From Burkholderiales bacterium C2 (GTDB lineage: Bacteria > Pseudomonadota > Gammaproteobacteria > Burkholderiales > Burkholderiaceae_C), in NCBI GenBank assembly GCA_005503085.1, contig SCOI01000023.1, positions 1 to 64,000 of the forward strand: a stretch of DNA of 64,000 nt. The letters are read 5' to 3'. The notes under the pieces are model-generated. The model was not told the origin of the DNA, did not search any database, and worked only from the letters and a program-made list of their open reading frames with translations. The position numbers were made by a program, and so were the translations under genes. Positions 35,967-42,721 of this stretch are shown piece by piece. Numbering within the stretch: the first letter of the stretch is position 1; every line of letters begins with the position of its first letter.

Positions 35967-36370
35967 CTTGTCAGTTGCTCGTTGTGCAGCAGCGCCGTGC
36001 CGATGGCGTTGGGTACAAAGGCGATCGCCTCGCCGGCGGCCGACAGCACATAGCCGCTGCCGATCACAGTGATGACGACGGCCGTGCCCAGTACCGCGCT
36101 GGCCTGGCCGGCGAAGCGCACGCTGGCGCGGGCGCCGTCCGAGGCGCGCTCCAGCACCCAGACCGAGCCCTGGGCGCTGGCTTCCACCGCCACCACTGTC
36201 AGCGCGACGCCGGCCGACAGCAGCATCACCGGCGCCGCCACCGAGACCGCCACCGGCAGCATCGACAGCGCGCTGGCCTCGGAGGCGGTGGACTGGGCCT
36301 GTGCAGCCGGCACTTGCAGCAGCACCAGGCTCAGCAGCAGCGAGGGAACGTAGAGCTTGCTTTTCATCAT
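35963..36370 (-). CDS. small exported or membrane protein, unknown function
   Basis: A 135-residue protein. It has a signal peptide or first helix (about 3-25, YVPSLLLSLVLLQVPAAQAQS) and two further hydrophobic stretches (about 38-60, SVAAPVMLLSAGVALTVVAVE, and 90-112, GTAVVITVIGSGYVLSAAGE). No named family was recognised. Its stop overlaps the DUF2145 start by four bases, so the two very likely act together. The ATG at 36370 or 36367 both fit (MM); the AAGGA ribosome site favours the first. It lies between YiaA-like and DUF2145 genes, all in one direction. Confidence 0.75.
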   Translation of the reverse strand: MMKSKLYVPSLLLSLVLLQVPAAQAQSTASEASALSMLPVAVSVAAPVMLLSAGVALTVVAVEASAQGSVWVLERASDGARASVRFAGQASAVLGTAVVITVIGSGYVLSAAGEAIAFVPNAIGTALLHNEQLTR

Positions 36371-36376
36371 GAGTCC

Positions 36377-36832
36377 TTATTCGGTGACCAGGGTTTCGCG
36401 GCGGCCCTGGGCGCGGGCCTGCTGTAGATCGGCCTCGTGCGCGTCGCGCAGCATCTTGGCCAGCGTGAACACGCTCGAGATCAGGAACAGCCAGCTGACC
36501 AGCAAAAAGGCCTTCCAGACCGGCTGTATCTCCATGCGCCATAGTCCCCAGCCGGTCAGCGCCATCGCGAGCACGAAGCCGCCCCAGACGACCAGCTTCC
36601 ACATCGGCGTGTCGACCGTCGTGCCTTCGTTGTCGCGCACGAACTTGGCCAGCGCGAAGGCGGTACTGAGACAGAACACATAGCCCATCACCATGAAGGC
36701 GCGGTCCAGGTCATCGCCGGGCAGCCAGGCCAGGCCGATCGCGCAGAGGCTGACGGCGATGCCGAAGGAGATCCAGACCTGGTAGGTCCAGGCCTTGCTG
36801 TCGCGGTGTATCGAGGTGTGCGGGTGTTGCAT
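36377..36832 (-). CDS. YiaA/YiaB-family inner-membrane protein
   Basis: A 151-residue protein with two pairs of membrane helices (about residues 16-35, 46-63, 80-98, 107-124). It carries the repeated pattern of the YiaA/YiaB domain, seen here twice: WISFGIAVSLCAIGLAWLPG with RAFMVMGYVFCLSTAFALAK, then VLAMALTGWGLWRMEI with KAFLLVSWLFLISSVFTLAK. Function is unknown; E. coli relatives respond to envelope and redox stress. An XRE-regulator palindrome (36905-36923) lies about 73 bases upstream, so this gene may belong to that regulon. The next gene follows after six bases. Confidence 0.88.
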   Translation of the reverse strand: MQHPHTSIHRDSKAWTYQVWISFGIAVSLCAIGLAWLPGDDLDRAFMVMGYVFCLSTAFALAKFVRDNEGTTVDTPMWKLVVWGGFVLAMALTGWGLWRMEIQPVWKAFLLVSWLFLISSVFTLAKMLRDAHEADLQQARAQGRRETLVTE

Positions 36833-36892
36833 GAAGCGGGCTCCTGTTGAGAAGTGGCGCGATGATGGCCGAGAAGGCGTTTTTCAAGGGTT

Positions 36893-38170
36893 TCATTTGT
36901 TGCCGGTAGCGCCTGGCGCTACCGGCGGTATGAGCCGATGCACGAAATGGCGCCGCGTGTGGAAGACCTCCGCGCGCAAGCCCCAACCCTGCCAGCGCAG
37001 CGTCTTCTTCAGCAGCAGGTCGAACAGCAGCGGGTTGTGCTCGCGCACTTGCTCCAGCAGCGGGCGCTGCGCCTCATCCAGCAGGCCGGCGCGCACCAGG
37101 CCGGAGAGCCGGTACAACGGGCCGACGCCGGGCAGCGGATAGTCCGAGCCATGCAGCAGCCGGCCATGCCAGTCCTGGCGCGCCAGCACCGTGCGCCAGA
37201 CCTCGGGTCGGCGGTTGAACTGGAACAGCGCCGAGACATCGCCCAGCAGCAGCGCCTCCCAGGCCGGCTCGTCCATCAGCCGGGCAAACAGCGAGAAGGC
37301 CGGCACCAGGCGCGGCCTGGTCATGTCCAGGTCCAGCGCATCGCCCAGCGAGGCGCAGTGCGCGGCGATCACGCGCACGCCTTGCGCCAGCGGCGCGCGC
37401 AGCAGCAGCGGATTGCCCAGGTCCTCGCGGCCGGCGCCGGGCACGGCTTTCTCCTCGCCGCAATGCACGATCAGCGGCAGCCGGGCGGCGGCCAGGCGGG
37501 CGTAGAAGGGCCGCAGCCGCGCATCGCGCAGATCGATATTCATGCTGCTGGGCAGCCACTTCAGGGCGACGGCGCCGCCGGCGATGGCCGCGTCCAGCCG
37601 CGCCAGCGCGTCCTCGCGGTAGGGGTGGATGGACGCGACCCAGGCGAAGCGCTGCGGCGTGCGCTCGGCCACCTCGCGGGCATAGCGGTCGGGCACATGG
37701 AAGGTGGTCCAGTCGGGCTCGGCCAGCCCCTGCTCGGTATGGGCTTCGTCGAAGGCATAGAGCAGCCAGCGCGCGCCCTCCGGAAAATCGGCCGTCAGCG
37801 CCTGCAGGCGCTGCAGATAGGCCCGGTCCACGCTGGGCACCTCGGGCGCGACGCAGGCGCCGTCCATGATGACGCGCCGGCGCAGGCTCTCGACCGGATG
37901 CCACCACTGATGCATGGCCGGGTGGATGCGGCAGCCGCTGCCGGCATCGCCATTGCCCAGCAGATGGCAGTGCACATCCCAGAGCTGGGCCGGGTCCAGG
38001 TCTTGCCACAGCTGTTGCAGCAGCGGGTGTCGGCGCAGCGCGGCCGGCAGGCTGCCGCGGCAGGGGTTGCGCAGGTAGGCGGCCTGGGCCGGATCGGCCA
38101 GACTGGTGAACAGGCCGGCGATGGCGGCAGCGCCGCAGCACAGCAGGTGTTGGCGTCGTGTTTGTTGCAT
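36893..38170 (-). CDS. amidohydrolase-family metal-dependent hydrolase, exported
   Basis: A 425-residue protein. It has a Tat-like or lipoprotein-like N-terminus (MQQTRRQHLLCCGAAAIAGLF) and an amidohydrolase_2 type TIM barrel. Metal-ligand blocks: WDVHCHLLG (HxH near residue 67), LPLIVHCGEEK, VIAAHCASLGD and LLHGSDYPLPGVGPLYRL. Such enzymes hydrolyse C-N or C-C bonds; decarboxylation is also common in this subfamily. The substrate is unknown. It is divergent from the XRE regulator at 38273, with a palindromic operator between them, and a second copy of the same operator lies at its own 3-prime end, so the regulator probably controls it. Confidence 0.85.
   Translation of the reverse strand: MQQTRRQHLLCCGAAAIAGLFTSLADPAQAAYLRNPCRGSLPAALRRHPLLQQLWQDLDPAQLWDVHCHLLGNGDAGSGCRIHPAMHQWWHPVESLRRRVIMDGACVAPEVPSVDRAYLQRLQALTADFPEGARWLLYAFDEAHTEQGLAEPDWTTFHVPDRYAREVAERTPQRFAWVASIHPYREDALARLDAAIAGGAVALKWLPSSMNIDLRDARLRPFYARLAAARLPLIVHCGEEKAVPGAGREDLGNPLLLRAPLAQGVRVIAAHCASLGDALDLDMTRPRLVPAFSLFARLMDEPAWEALLLGDVSALFQFNRRPEVWRTVLARQDWHGRLLHGSDYPLPGVGPLYRLSGLVRAGLLDEAQRPLLEQVREHNPLLFDLLLKKTLRWQGWGLRAEVFHTRRHFVHRLIPPVAPGATGNK
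36905..36923. promoter_or_regulatory. XRE-regulator operator candidate, downstream copy
   Basis: GGTAGCG, five bases (CCTGG), CGCTACC: identical half-sites and identical spacing to the site at 38242-38260. It overlaps the last codons of the amidohydrolase and lies about 73 bases upstream of the YiaA-like start. The perfect arms extend to 12 bases (36902-36926), so it could also act as a hairpin in the RNA. Confidence 0.6.
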
Positions 38171-38241
38171 GGCCTGATGCTGGCCGGCCGCGTGATGTTT
38201 GGCGCCGGATTGCTGCGGCCGTGGCGCGGCCTGCCGCCGCC

Positions 38242-38260
38242 GGTAGCGTTTTGCGCTACC
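38242..38260. promoter_or_regulatory. XRE-regulator operator candidate, divergent promoter copy
   Basis: GGTAGCG, five bases (TTTTG), CGCTACC, located between the divergent amidohydrolase (start 38170) and XRE-regulator (start 38273) genes, 12 bases before the regulator ATG. This position suits autoregulation. Confidence 0.7.
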
Positions 38261-38272
38261 GTTGCGCCCATC

Positions 38273-39025
38273 ATGTCCAGCACCCAGACCCTCATCGAAG
38301 TCATCAAGGCCGAGCTCAAGAGCCAGGGCCTCAGCTATGCCGATATGGCGCGCGAGCTCGGGCTCTCGGAGTCCAGCGTCAAGCGCATGCTGGCGCCGGG
38401 CGGCGAGATGCCGCTGTCACGCGTCGACGAGATCTGCCGTGTGCTGAAGACCGACTTCGCCGAGCTGACGCGTGCGCTGGCCGAGCGCCAGCCGCTGCGC
38501 ATGGAGCTGACCCTGGCACAGGAAAAAGCCGTGGTGGCCGATCCCAAGCTGCTCTTGATGGCGATCTGCTGCCTGAGCCAGTGGACGGCCGAGCAGATCC
38601 TGGCCAGTTACCGGCTCAGCGAGGCCGAGGTCACCCGCTATCTGGCCGAGCTGGACCGCCTGGGCGTGATCGAGCTGAAGCCGCTGAACCGCTACAAGCT
38701 GCGCCTGGCCAAGACCTTCCGCTGGCGCCCGCACGGGCCGGTGATGAGCTTCTTCCGTGACGAGGTGGCCAGCGACTTTTTCTCGGGCGGCTTCGACGGC
38801 GAGGCCGAACTGCTGATGCTGGTCCATGGCCGCCTGGGCCATGGCATGGCGCGCGAGCTGGTCGAGCGGCTGCAGCGCGTGGCCCAGGACTTCGCCCGCC
38901 AGCATCTGCTCGACCAGAAACTGCCCGACGCCGAGAAGCGCCAGTACACGCTGGTGATGGGCATGCGCTCCTGGCTGTTCGAGCATTTCAAGCATCTGCA
39001 GCGCAATCCGGTGCGGCCGCCATAA
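38273..39025 (+). CDS. XRE-family transcriptional regulator
   Basis: A 250-residue regulator. The N-terminal helix-turn-helix (about 7-65) reads LIEVIKAELKSQGLSYADM, then ARELGLSESSVKRMLAPGG, the usual XRE/Cro layout. The C-terminal part (about 85-245) carries a winged-helix-like segment (ASYRLSEAEVTRYLAELDRL) followed by a mostly helical region. It is transcribed away from the amidohydrolase and starts 12 bases after a palindromic site whose twin lies at 36905. I infer it represses or activates itself, the amidohydrolase and perhaps the YiaA-like gene. The ATG at 38273 follows directly after the operator; the long open frame upstream is the antisense shadow of the amidohydrolase. The 3-prime end overlaps the first arm of the retron-like RNA. 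Confidence 0.85.
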   Translation: MSSTQTLIEVIKAELKSQGLSYADMARELGLSESSVKRMLAPGGEMPLSRVDEICRVLKTDFAELTRALAERQPLRMELTLAQEKAVVADPKLLLMAICCLSQWTAEQILASYRLSEAEVTRYLAELDRLGVIELKPLNRYKLRLAKTFRWRPHGPVMSFFRDEVASDFFSGGFDGEAELLMLVHGRLGHGMARELVERLQRVAQDFARQHLLDQKLPDAEKRQYTLVMGMRSWLFEHFKHLQRNPVRPP

Positions 39026-39201
39026 TCCGCACGCGGCCGCTCCCAAGTTCATCGCGACACACCAAGCCTTGTGCCGGGTTGGCGCGCCAAGGGGCACCCC
39101 CTTGGTCCTCTCTCTTGCTTGACCCATCCGGGGCATGAGCGGCGCGGCGATACTCGCCGGACTGCTCATGCATCACCCGCAGGTTGGGTGGCGGCCGCAC
39201 C
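39010..39201 (+). ncRNA. candidate msr-msd RNA of a retron-like element
   Basis: A 13-base perfect inverted repeat flanks this region: GGTGCGGCCGCCA at 39010-39022 and TGGCGGCCGCACC at 39189-39201. It fits the a1/a2 stem that closes retron RNAs. Inside are a short hairpin (CCAAGGGG-CAC-CCCCTTGG, 39087-39105), as in msr, and one long hairpin (39133-39171, outer GCATGAGC/GCTCATGC, inner GGCGA-TAC-TCGCC, possibly extended to 39123-39188), as in msd. A reverse transcriptase gene starts 13 bases later. The first arm overlaps the end of the XRE gene, which is unusual. The priming guanosine was not identified, so this remains a candidate. Confidence 0.45.
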
Positions 39202-39213
39202 TTTTCTACTTCG

Positions 39214-40530
39214 ATGTCCAAGCTCCGCAGACTCAGTGCGCTGGCCCTGGCGCGTGCCATGCTGGCCGAACCGGACCGCGCCGCGCCGGCCCTGCGCGCG
39301 CGCATGGCACGCTGCCTGGCCGCCGACCCGGCCTGGCTGGCGCCGCTGTCCGAGCGTTGCGCAGCGCAGATGGCGACGCCGCAGCTGTCGGTGCGACGCC
39401 TGGCCGTGCTGATCGCCACCGATCCCGACTTCGAGCCGAGCCCGCCGCGCCATTACCTGCTCAGCGTCGCTCAAGAGCAGGCATCACCACCGCCGCCTGC
39501 CCTGGCCCACTGCGCGCTGCCGGCCCTGCCGCACAGCGCGGCGCTGGCCGAGTTCCTGGGCATCAGCGATGCCGGGCTGTGGCGGCTGACCCGGCCCAGC
39601 GCCTGGCGGCGCCGCGAGCCCCTGGTCGAGCAGCATTACCGCTGCCGGCTGCTGGCCAAGCGCAGCGGCGGCTGGCGTTTGCTGGAGGTACCCGAGCCTT
39701 ATCTGATGGCCCTGCAGCGCCGCGTGCTGGCCGGCTTGCTGGACCGGCTGCCGCCGCATCCGGCCGCCTGCGGCTTCGCGCCGGGGCGCTCGGTGCTGGA
39801 GCATGCGCGCGCCCACGAGGGCCAGGCCGTGGTGCTGAGTTTCGACCTGCAGGACTTCTTCGCCAGCGTGCGGGCTTCGCGCGTGCAGGCCCTGTTCGCC
39901 ACGCTGGGCTATCCGGACGAGGTGGCCCGGCTGCTGAGCGCGCTGTGCTGCAGCGCCACGCCCGAGCCGGTGCTGAGCCGGCTGCGCCAGGAAGGCGGGC
40001 TGAGCTGGCTGCAGTGCCAGCGCCTGCGCGATGCCCATCTGCCGCAGGGCGCGCCGAGCTCGCCCGCGTTGGCCAATCTTTGCGCTTTCGGTCTGGACCG
40101 CCGCCTCGCCGGTCTGGCCCGGGCCCTGGGCGCGCGCTACAGCCGCTATGCCGACGACCTCGTGCTCTCCGGCCCGGCCTCGCTGCAGGCGGCCTGGCTG
40201 CGTATCGAGGCCTGGGTCGGCCGCATCGCCATCGAACAGGGCTTTGCGCTGAACCATCGCAAGACCCGCTGCCAGGCCCAGAGCCGGCGCCAGAGCGTCT
40301 GCCACATCGTCGTGAACCAGCGCAGCAATCTGGCGCGCACCGAGTTCGACCGCCTGAAGGCCCAGCTGCACGGCTGTGTGCGCCATGGCCCGGCCTCACA
40401 GAACCGCGAAGGCCATGCCGACTGGCAGGCCCATCTGCGCGGCCGCCTGGCCTGGGCGACCCAGCTCAATGCGCAGAAGGCGCAGCGGCTGTGGCGGCTT
40501 TATGAGCAGATTGACTGGACGGCGACGTAG
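39214..40530 (+). CDS. retron-like reverse transcriptase
   Basis: A 438-residue RNA-directed DNA polymerase. An N-terminal helical extension of about 130 residues precedes the RT fold. RT marks: RCRLLAKRSGGWRLLEVPEP, VVLSFDLQDFFASV with Asp211, LPQGAPSSPALANL near residue 277, and the catalytic YADD at 312-315. Retron-like signatures are present in altered form: the NAxxH block reads HARAH (197-201), and the VTG motif reads VCH (362-364) within QSVCHIVVNQRS. Group II intron maturase and HNH domains are absent. I prefer ATG 39214; a TTG at 39184 extends the frame but would run into the candidate a2 arm. No separate effector gene follows on this strand. Alternatives: another defence-type RT family. 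Confidence 0.88.
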   Translation: MSKLRRLSALALARAMLAEPDRAAPALRARMARCLAADPAWLAPLSERCAAQMATPQLSVRRLAVLIATDPDFEPSPPRHYLLSVAQEQASPPPPALAHCALPALPHSAALAEFLGISDAGLWRLTRPSAWRRREPLVEQHYRCRLLAKRSGGWRLLEVPEPYLMALQRRVLAGLLDRLPPHPAACGFAPGRSVLEHARAHEGQAVVLSFDLQDFFASVRASRVQALFATLGYPDEVARLLSALCCSATPEPVLSRLRQEGGLSWLQCQRLRDAHLPQGAPSSPALANLCAFGLDRRLAGLARALGARYSRYADDLVLSGPASLQAAWLRIEAWVGRIAIEQGFALNHRKTRCQAQSRRQSVCHIVVNQRSNLARTEFDRLKAQLHGCVRHGPASQNREGHADWQAHLRGRLAWATQLNAQKAQRLWRLYEQIDWTAT

Positions 40531-40550
40531 TCGGCCCGCCGATGTTGTGG

Positions 40551-40661
40551 ATCGATCAGTTCCTTTGGGTCAAAAACACTGATGACGTGACAGCCGAATT
40601 CTTGGATGTCATTGGCAACCCGCTTGTCACTTTCTGCTCGCTGTTTGTCGGTGTGTTTCAT
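40551..40661 (-). pseudogene. truncated DUF4262-like gene remnant
   Basis: The minus strand reads MKHTDKQRAESDKRVANDI, then QEFGCHVISVFDPKE, which resembles the first strand of DUF4262 proteins (I-x-x-FGxHV-x-V). After about 37 residues the similarity stops; the frame runs into antisense of the reverse transcriptase 3-prime end and ends at 40500. The core of the family is missing. GC content is lower than in the neighbours. I infer that arrival of the RT element, or a deletion at its edge, removed the rest of the gene. Confidence 0.45.
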
Positions 40662-40681
40662 GCGGGTGAATAGTCGGCTAT

Positions 40682-40975
40682 CTATCGTCGCCCACCGCCA
40701 TGGCTGGGCCTGCGGTGTTGATGGCGTACCACCAGGATCCGGACGCTGCTGCCAAGATCGCGATAGACGAGAACGTACGGAAAGATGCGCAGTGGCAGAC
40801 TTCGACGCCCATGCCCGACAGGTGTGCCAAGACCCGGCTGCTTGACGACAAGGTCGGCTGCACGCTCGAACTCATCGAGAAAACGCTCAGCCACGGTGAC
40901 GCCCGCCTGTCTTAGATAGAAGTCCAGGGCCTTGGCGACATCCTGCTCGGCCCCGGCATGCAGGGTGTAGCTCAT
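40682..40975 (-). CDS. ParE/RelE-family toxin of a type II toxin-antitoxin system
   Basis: A 97-residue protein with the ParE/RelE plan: SYTLHAGAEQDVAKALDFYL, RAADLVVKQPGLGTPV, RSLPLRIFPYVLVYRDLGSS and RILVVRHQHRRP. Members inhibit DNA gyrase or cleave mRNA in ribosomes; which applies here cannot be told. Its ATG at 40975 follows the antitoxin stop immediately (TGAATG), the normal arrangement for an antitoxin-first operon. It ends 20 bases from the start of the DUF4262 remnant. The pair is close to the retron-like RT but is read in the opposite direction. Confidence 0.88.
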   Translation of the reverse strand: MSYTLHAGAEQDVAKALDFYLRQAGVTVAERFLDEFERAADLVVKQPGLGTPVGHGRRSLPLRIFPYVLVYRDLGSSVRILVVRHQHRRPSHGGGRR

Positions 40976-41206
40976 TCAAGACTGCTGAAGCTTGGCCCTC
41001 AGTCTTTCGATGGCTTCGGTTGCCGGAACTTCAGTAGCGAGACCCGATGCCAGCTCAGCCTCACGACGATCCGCCTCCTGAGCCCAAGCGGCTTCGACTG
41101 CGGGGTCAGCATCGAGGCTGGCGATCAAGCGCTCAAGAAGATGCGAGCGCTCGGCCGGAGGCAGTTTCAAGGCCTCGGCTTCAAGGGTTTCAAGATGGCT
41201 GCTCAC
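40976..41206 (-). CDS. addiction module antitoxin (Unstab_antitox-like)
   Basis: A 76-residue acidic, mostly helical protein: SSHLETLEAEALKLPPAERS, then HLLERLIASLDADPAVEAAW and RREAELASGL, then TEAIERLRAKL. This is the pattern of the addiction-module component family that pairs with ParE/RelE toxins. I place the start at GTG 41206, with GGAG six bases upstream; the frame is open well beyond, but the family begins here. A GTG start often keeps antitoxin synthesis modest. The CPBP protease gene stop lies 56 bases upstream. Confidence 0.85.
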   Translation of the reverse strand: MSSHLETLEAEALKLPPAERSHLLERLIASLDADPAVEAAWAQEADRREAELASGLATEVPATEAIERLRAKLQQS

Positions 41207-41262
41207 GACGGTCTCCAGGTTGGCAACGCTGCCGGATGGCTGAGCTTGCCACAAACGGCTTG

Positions 41263-41931
41263 TCACCAGAACTCCCAGCGCCCGCTCATCACCACCCAGA
41301 CACCCAGCGCGCCATTGGTCACCGAGTGCGCGATCACGGCGGTCCAGAGCTTGCCGGTGCGTACATAGAGCCAGGCATAGGCCAGGCCGGCGATGATGGC
41401 GGCCAGCCAGAGGGTGTGGGCCAGCATGAAGACAAAGGTCGACAGCACGATGGCCTTGAGTCCGGCGCGGCGTGGGTCGACGGCCTGGAACTGCGGGCTG
41501 GCGATCCAGCGCATCAAAAAGCTGCGCCAGAACAGCTCTTCCATCAGCGGCACGACCAGGGCCGCGCCGATCCAGCGCATCACGACCAGAGGCCAGATCA
41601 GCGCTCCGGCGGCGTCCAGCGGCACGAAGGTGGCGGTCGGCTCGCTCAGCTGCATCCATGGCGCGTCCAGCCGTATCCATAGCGCGAACACGATCAGGCC
41701 CACGGCCAGGCTCAGCAGCGTCTCGCGGGTGTCCGGCAGGTTCTGGCGGGCCAGCTCGCCGTAGTCGCGCCAATACCAGATCAGCAGGCCGCCGACCAGC
41801 AGCACGCTGAGGCCGTAGACCCAGCGCAGATCGAAATTGACGCTCTCGGGCAGCAGACCGCGCAGGGCCAGCAAGGCCATGAAGACGGCGAACGGGACGG
41901 TGCGGGCGAGGGTGGCCGGGCTCAGGGTCAT
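41263..41931 (-). CDS. CPBP/CAAX membrane protease, exosortase-associated type
   Basis: A 222-residue membrane protein with about six helices. The CPBP catalytic blocks are visible: EELFWRSFLMRWI (Glu-Glu-x3-Arg), AHTLWLAAIIAGLAYAWLY and AHSVTNGALGVWV (third motif with Asn). The WRSFLMRW, TGKLWTAV and closing SGRWEFW resemble the CAAX prenyl protease-related family found near exosortases and PEP-CTERM genes. That would fit the three PEP-CTERM proteins in this window, although no exosortase is encoded here. It could process sorting signals or other membrane peptides. It stands alone between the antitoxin and SDR genes. Confidence 0.82.
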   Translation of the reverse strand: MTLSPATLARTVPFAVFMALLALRGLLPESVNFDLRWVYGLSVLLVGGLLIWYWRDYGELARQNLPDTRETLLSLAVGLIVFALWIRLDAPWMQLSEPTATFVPLDAAGALIWPLVVMRWIGAALVVPLMEELFWRSFLMRWIASPQFQAVDPRRAGLKAIVLSTFVFMLAHTLWLAAIIAGLAYAWLYVRTGKLWTAVIAHSVTNGALGVWVVMSGRWEFW

Positions 41932-41965
41932 GTCTTGCGGGCGCGGAAGGAAATGTGCGCCAAGC

Positions 41966-42721
41966 TTAACGCCCTCCTGCTACATCCAGTGTGGCACCGA
42001 CCGTGTAGCTGGCCGCATCGGACAGGAGCCAGACGATGGCCTCGGCGATCTCGTCGGCGCGGCCCAGCCGCCCGATCGGGATGCTGGCCGCGGCGGCCGC
42101 CAGGCCGTCGACGGTGCCGCTGTCGGCATGGATCTCGGTGGCGATGATGCCGGGGCGCACGCCGTTGACCCGGATGCCCTCGCCGATCAGCTCGCGCGCC
42201 AGCCCGACGGTCAGGCTGTCGACGGCGCCTTTGCTGGCCGCGTAGTCGACATAGACGCCCGGCGAGCCCAGCTGGGCGGCGCGCGACGAGACGTTGACGA
42301 TGGCGCCGCCCGCCCCGCCATGGCGGGTGCTCATGCGCTTGACGGCTTCGCGGGCGCACAGCAGGCTGCCGATCACATTGACGCCGAACAGGCGCTGCCA
42401 GCGCGCCATGCCCATCTCGTCCAGGCGCGCGGCCGGGGCGACGATGCCGGCATTGTTGACCAGGCCGCTCAGCCGGCCCAGCTCGGCATCGATGCGCGCG
42501 AACATCGCCAGCACCTGGGCCTCATCGGCCACATCGGCCTGCACGCAGAGGACCCGCCGGCCCAGCGCGCGCAGCTCGTCGGCCAGGGCCTCGGCCGCGC
42601 CGGCGTCGCGCGCATAGCCCAGGGCCAGGTCATGCCCCTGGGCCGCGCAGAGCCGGGCGGTGGCGGCGCCGATACCGCGCCCGGCGCCGGTGATCAGGGT
42701 GATGCGGCGCGCCGGAGTCAA
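41966..42721 (-). CDS. SDR-family NAD(P)-dependent oxidoreductase
   Basis: A 251-residue classical short-chain dehydrogenase, FabG-like. Cofactor motif TGAGRGIGAAT near residue 11, NNAG at about 90, catalytic Ser in NVSSRAAQLG and the YAASK pair (YxxxK) near residue 160. The loop RPGIIATEI follows as usual. Cytoplasmic; the substrate is unknown (3-ketoacyl, sugar or alcohol). Its first codons overlap the stop of the GGDEF gene by four bases, so it is translated from the same mRNA. Nothing in the sequence links it to a particular pathway. Confidence 0.93.
   Translation of the reverse strand: MTPARRITLITGAGRGIGAATARLCAAQGHDLALGYARDAGAAEALADELRALGRRVLCVQADVADEAQVLAMFARIDAELGRLSGLVNNAGIVAPAARLDEMGMARWQRLFGVNVIGSLLCAREAVKRMSTRHGGAGGAIVNVSSRAAQLGSPGVYVDYAASKGAVDSLTVGLARELIGEGIRVNGVRPGIIATEIHADSGTVDGLAAAAASIPIGRLGRADEIAEAIVWLLSDAASYTVGATLDVAGGR

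Noticed and set aside
36938-38272. N-terminal extension of the XRE regulator frame
   Set aside because: The extension lies antisense to the amidohydrolase; the helix-turn-helix starts at ATG 38273, right behind the operator.
39133-39171. Fourth copy of the envelope-region palindrome inside the RT leader
   Set aside because: It shares GGCATGAGC with that family but the centre differs and the arms pair as a long hairpin instead, so the likeness is probably chance.
39214-40530. Group II intron maturase
   Set aside because: No maturase X/thumb or HNH endonuclease part is visible and no intron-like flanking RNA domains were found; motifs fit retron-like RTs.
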